A DNA stretch of 8,947 nt, from NCBI GenBank assembly GCA_031278495.1, contig JAITKG010000117.1, positions 1 to 8,947 of the forward strand, read 5' to 3'. This stretch comes from Prevotellaceae bacterium (GTDB lineage: Bacteria; Bacteroidota; Bacteroidia; Bacteroidales; UBA932). The position numbers and the translations under genes are program-made. The stretch's first letter is position 1. Each line of letters begins with the position of its first letter. Under the pieces are notes generated by a model, which ran no database searches, was not told where the DNA came from, and saw only the letters and a program-made list of their open reading frames with translations. Below are positions 6,101-8,947 of this stretch, piece after piece.

Positions 6101-7789
6101 ATGGAACAATTTATTGTATCGGCGCGGAAATACCGTCCCGTAACTTTTGAATCGGTGGTGGGGCAGGACGCTATAGCCACTACGTTAAAAAACGCTATCC
6201 AGCGGAAACAACTGGCGCATGCTTATTTATTTTGCGGACCGCGCGGCGTAGGCAAAACAACGTGCGCACGGATATTCGCAAAAACAATCAACTGCCTGCA
6301 ACCCACCGGCGAACTCGAAGCCTGTGGCGTTTGCGAGTCATGCCAATCGTTTGCGGAAGGTCGCTCCTACTGTATCCACGAGCTGGACGCTGCGTCCAAC
6401 AATTCGGTTGACGACATCCGCACGCTGACCGATCAGGTGCGCGTACCGCCGCAAATAGGGAAATACAGCGTATATATCATCGACGAAGTGCACATGCTGT
6501 CGGCGGCGGCATTCAACGCTTTCCTGAAAACGCTGGAAGAACCGCCGGCGCATGCGATTTTTATCCTCGCGACAACGGAAAAGCATAAAATCATACCGAC
6601 CATCCTCTCGCGTTGCCAGATATACGATTTCAACCGCATCAGCATTGACCACATGGTCGGCTACCTCAAAAATATTGCGCAGAAAGAAGCCATTACCGTT
6701 GAAGACGCCGCCCTCAATATCATTGCCCAAAAAGCCGACGGCGCTATGCGCGACGCCCTTTCGCTCTTCGACCAGGCGGTGGTTTTCTGCGGAAATAACA
6801 TTACCTACGGCGCGATTATTAAAAACCTGCACGTCGTCGATTACAAGTATTATTTTTCGCTTACCGGCTACCTGCTGGAACGCCGCTACGCCGACGCCCT
6901 GCTGCTGTTCGACGAAGTGCTGTCCAAAGGTTTCGACGCCCTGCATTTTATTGCCGGCTTGAGCGAACATTTCAGGAATTTACTGGTGTGCAAAGACGCC
7001 GTTACGCTCCGGCTATTCGAGTCGGGCGAAGCGTTCAAGAAAGATTACCTCGAACAAACGGCGCAATGCCCGGTAGCGTTTTTATTTGAAGCCCTCGCCA
7101 TTGCCAATGCCTGCGAGATGGGCTACAAAAGCAGCGGCAATCCGCGACTGCATGTGGAGCTGGCTCTGTTGCGCCTTTCCAATGCCGGCGCAGAAAAAAA
7201 AAATGACGAACCCGTAGCCGCCACAAAGGACACGCCACAAAAGGAAACGCCGGCGGAAATAAAAAATAATGAACAGGTCGCCGGCGCAGAAAAACACATT
7301 CGCCTGCCGACCGCGCCGGCGGCGATTCCGCCTGCGCCGCCAGCCCCTATTTCAATAAAACTGCCGCCCCTCCCCAAAACCGGAAAAGAAGAAAAAAACG
7401 AAACTGTTTTGCGAAACAGGGATTTCTCGCAGGAACAGTTACTGGCGGCTTGGGAAAAGCTTATTGAAAGTAAAAAGGAAACCATTCCGCGACTGGCTGC
7501 CGCCCTCGATCTGGACGTCGCCAAACCTGCCTTGCAGGAAAACCGCCGTATTGCCTGCTTCACGGCAAATGCGCAGCAAAAGGACTGGATGGAAACAAAT
7601 ATAAAATCCGAAATAATCGCTTTCCTGAACGACGAATTACAAAACGACGACATCACGCTGGAACTGCTTATTACCCCGCACGAGCAACAAGAAAACCTCC
7701 TCTACACAAACGACCAGAAACTGCATTACCTCAGGACTAATTACCCGGCGGTCGAAGACCTCAAACAAGCATTAAAACTGGAAAGCTAA
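6101..7789 (+). CDS. dnaX: DNA polymerase III subunit tau (and probably gamma by frameshifting)
   Basis: Motor subunit of the replicative clamp loader; tau also links polymerase cores and helicase. In 562-residue numbering: Walker A GPRGVGKTT (46-54); zinc-binding Cys65, 75, 78 and 81; Walker B YIIDEVH (125-131); sensor 1 ATTEKHK (157-163); the SRC arginine finger (Arg171); sensor 2 GAMRDALS (214-221). The three-domain AAA+ core ends near residue 365. Then comes a charged, Pro-rich linker (to about 430) and a tau-specific C-terminal domain ending LRTNYPAVEDLKQALKLES, in the style of Bacteroidota DnaX. The frame opens 14 codons earlier (ATG 6059), but I chose ATG 6101: homologues begin M(E)xFIVSARKYRP, and AGGA lies at 6094-6097. 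A run of ten A (7194-7203) at the core/linker boundary leads to a TGA in the -1 frame (see separate entry). No promoter is evident in the 132-bp gap after asd, so co-transcription is possible. Confidence 0.96.
   Translation: MEQFIVSARKYRPVTFESVVGQDAIATTLKNAIQRKQLAHAYLFCGPRGVGKTTCARIFAKTINCLQPTGELEACGVCESCQSFAEGRSYCIHELDAASNNSVDDIRTLTDQVRVPPQIGKYSVYIIDEVHMLSAAAFNAFLKTLEEPPAHAIFILATTEKHKIIPTILSRCQIYDFNRISIDHMVGYLKNIAQKEAITVEDAALNIIAQKADGAMRDALSLFDQAVVFCGNNITYGAIIKNLHVVDYKYYFSLTGYLLERRYADALLLFDEVLSKGFDALHFIAGLSEHFRNLLVCKDAVTLRLFESGEAFKKDYLEQTAQCPVAFLFEALAIANACEMGYKSSGNPRLHVELALLRLSNAGAEKKNDEPVAATKDTPQKETPAEIKNNEQVAGAEKHIRLPTAPAAIPPAPPAPISIKLPPLPKTGKEEKNETVLRNRDFSQEQLLAAWEKLIESKKETIPRLAAALDLDVAKPALQENRRIACFTANAQQKDWMETNIKSEIIAFLNDELQNDDITLELLITPHEQQENLLYTNDQKLHYLRTNYPAVEDLKQALKLES
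7194..7206 (+). other. dnaX: A10 slippery tract in dnaX with an immediate -1 frame stop (gamma-subunit site)
   Basis: The zero frame reads GAA AAA AAA AAT GAC. A -1 shift, or one extra A added during transcription, gives AAA then TGA at 7204-7206. Loss of one A leads to ATG ACG AAC CCG TAG, stopping at 7215-7217. The -1 product would be 368 residues, ending EKKK just after the AAA+ core, the same design as gamma in E. coli (ribosomal frameshift) and Thermus thermophilus (transcriptional slippage). I see no clear upstream Shine-Dalgarno stimulator or strong downstream hairpin, so transcriptional slippage is at least as likely. Confidence 0.7.
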
Positions 7790-7811
7790 GAATAATTAAG
7801 AATTAGCGACA

Positions 7812-7837
7812 CAACTTTCAACTTTCAACTTTCAACT
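7812..7837 (+). repeat. Heptanucleotide tandem repeat (CAACTTT, 3.7 units) upstream of pepE
   Basis: Three exact CAACTTT units followed by CAACT lie between dnaX and pepE, ending 9 bp before the pepE ATG. Short in-tandem heptamers of this kind can change copy number by slippage. Here that would alter the leader or ribosome-access region of pepE, not its reading frame. Confidence 0.85.
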
Positions 7838-7846
7838 AAATCAAGC

Positions 7847-8563
7847 ATGAAACTACTTTTAATAAGCAACTCTACAAACGTCGGGGAAGGTTATTTGGAA
7901 TACTGCCGGCAAAATATCGCCGGTTTTTTGCAGGCGGCGAATGTAACAAAGGTCTTGTTCTTTCCTTTCGCTGCCGTTACGTTTTCTTACGACGAATACC
8001 GGCAACGGGTACAAAATAAACTCGCGGCTTTCGGTATTGAAGTCGACAGTATCCACCGCTGCGCCGATGCGCGGAAAGCGGCGGAAGAAGCGCAGGCAAT
8101 AGTTGTTGGCGGCGGAAATACGTTTCACCTCTTAAAAAACATACAGGCGTTGGGAGTGCTGGAAACTGTCCGCCGCCGCGTCAAAGGCGGCATTCCCTAC
8201 GTAGGCTGGAGCGCCGGCGCAAACCTCGCCTGCCCTACTATCTGCACCACCAATGATATGCCGATTGTGACGCCGCTGGATTTTTCTGCCTTCAACCTGA
8301 TTCCTTTCCAAATCAACCCGCATTATACCGACTTCTTCGACCCGAAGCACGGCGGCGAAACGCGCGAACAACGTATCGACGAATACCTTGCCGCCAACCC
8401 GGAAATGTTTGTAGCGGGACTGCGCGAAGCCTCCATGCTGTATGTAGAAGGACGCCGGATACGCCTGCACGGCGAACGACCGCTGCGGCTATTCAAATTT
8501 GGGCAACCGGCAAAAGAATACCGCGCCGGCGACGACCTGTCGTTTTTGATGGAAAAAATGTAA
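7847..8563 (+). CDS. pepE: Dipeptidase E (alpha-aspartyl dipeptidase, peptidase family S51)
   Basis: Cytoplasmic serine peptidase that hydrolyses dipeptides with N-terminal aspartate (Asp-X), which other peptidases handle poorly. The 238-residue length is close to the 229 of the Salmonella enzyme. The class-I-glutaminase-like fold is recognisable from VVGGGNTFHLL (86-96) and the nucleophile elbow GWSAGAN (120-126) with Ser122. INPHYTDFFDP (156-166) supplies His159 and GLREAS (191-196) supplies Glu194. These fit the Ser120/His157/Glu192 triad of the family with a constant offset of two. The start ATG at 7847 gives the typical MKLLLISNST opening. It lies 57 bp after dnaX, on the same strand and without an obvious promoter, so read-through from dnaX is likely. 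There is no strong Shine-Dalgarno; the leader contains a heptanucleotide repeat. Confidence 0.95.
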   Translation: MKLLLISNSTNVGEGYLEYCRQNIAGFLQAANVTKVLFFPFAAVTFSYDEYRQRVQNKLAAFGIEVDSIHRCADARKAAEEAQAIVVGGGNTFHLLKNIQALGVLETVRRRVKGGIPYVGWSAGANLACPTICTTNDMPIVTPLDFSAFNLIPFQINPHYTDFFDPKHGGETREQRIDEYLAANPEMFVAGLREASMLYVEGRRIRLHGERPLRLFKFGQPAKEYRAGDDLSFLMEKM

Positions 8564-8580
8564 ACGGACTCCTTTCAGGA

Positions 8581-8603
8581 CGGGGTACCATCCCGGCAAT
8601 TTT
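8581..8603 (+). terminator. Possible terminator after pepE
   Basis: CGGGG (8581-8585) can pair with TCCCG (8591-8595; the inner pair is G-U) around a 5-base loop, followed by GCAATTTT. It begins 17 bp past the pepE stop. The stem is short and the T-tract brief, so efficiency is uncertain. Confidence 0.35.
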
Positions 8604-8614
8604 ACAGGGACTTT

Positions 8615-8684
8615 ACATATAGCAAACATTTTGTTATAAATTTGGAAACAATGTAACATATAGAAATGTTTTTGTTACAAATTC
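8615..8684. repeat. Two imperfect direct repeats with 41-bp period
   Basis: The stretch at 8615-8642 recurs at 8656-8683 with five mismatches in 28 bases; both begin ACATATAG and contain TTTTGTTA followed by AAATT. The sequence is A/T-rich, lies between pepE and the AC-repeat locus, and the spacing is about four helical turns. The first copy runs into TAAATTTG (8637-8644), a -7-like element without a visible -33 partner. The pair could be binding sites for a regulator of the downstream gene. Confidence 0.55.
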
Positions 8685-8709
8685 GTGTATTTCTTACCAA
8701 TAATTGTAA

Positions 8710-8717
8710 TACCTTTG
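8710..8717 (+). promoter_or_regulatory. -7 promoter element (TACCTTTG) upstream of the AC-repeat gene
   Basis: The same octamer as the -7 boxes of the asd and ATPase promoters. Transcription would begin near 8723, about 20 bases before the ATG at 8743. No TTG lies at the standard -33 spacing, so the promoter may be activator-dependent; the 41-bp-period repeats lie just upstream. Confidence 0.5.
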
Positions 8718-8742
8718 CGCGTGATAATTTTACGCTTTAATC

Positions 8743-8947
<205 letters not shown>

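Noticed and set aside
6338..6970. 210-codon minus-strand frame inside dnaX
   Set aside because: A long antisense shadow of a GC-rich conserved gene; the sense frame has the full set of DnaX motifs and the antisense product shows no recognisable domain.
7388..7401. Second slippery heptamer in dnaX (A AAA AAC in frame)
   Set aside because: The -1 frame after it stays open for more than 20 codons, and the position within the linker does not match a domain boundary, unlike the A10 tract.

Overview
The window comes from the chromosome of a member of the Bacteroidota, most likely an uncultured Bacteroidales. Three things point there. The housekeeping proteins (Asd, DnaX, PepE and a PMCA-type Ca2+ ATPase) have the form usual in that phylum. 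The genes mostly lack strong Shine-Dalgarno sites. The intergenic regions carry exact copies of the Bacteroidota -7 promoter element TAnnTTTG, two of them with a correctly spaced -33 TTG. The phylum call rests on reading alone; I could not run a search, and the family is not resolved.

Left part (1-1996): the 3' end of an AlbA-type ATP-binding/winged-helix protein gene (+), then about 300 bp of non-coding DNA rich in inverted repeats, then a class II Fic AMPylase gene (-) that looks lower in GC than the genes to its right. Upstream of fic lie three copies of a TTTGCGGC-type palindromic motif, one overlapping the putative promoter. The fic module is bounded by a perfect 38-bp direct repeat. One copy is the last nine codons and stop of the neighbouring ATPase gene; the other lies beyond the 3' end of fic. 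This arrangement suggests integration or duplication at the 3' end of the ATPase gene.

Middle part (1997-7789): a P-type Ca2+ ATPase gene (-) diverges from asd (+) across a 369-bp region with back-to-back promoters. asd is followed on the same strand by dnaX and pepE with short gaps, so the three may share transcripts. They serve amino-acid/diaminopimelate synthesis, DNA replication and dipeptide turnover, with no obvious pathway link. dnaX contains a run of ten A exactly where the clamp-loader core ends. A shift into the -1 frame there meets a stop at once, and the +1 frame stops within a few codons, so this gene probably makes both tau and a short gamma form.

Right end (8564-8947): a weak terminator, two imperfect 41-bp-period repeats, a -7 promoter element and an ATG-initiated reading frame running into a tract of 18 AC dinucleotides. 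In the sequenced state the frame closes shortly after the tract. One extra AC unit (or loss of one C from a C7 tract just downstream) would join the ATG to a frame that stays open to the window edge and looks like the start of a signal peptide. This is a strong candidate for a phase-variable exported protein.
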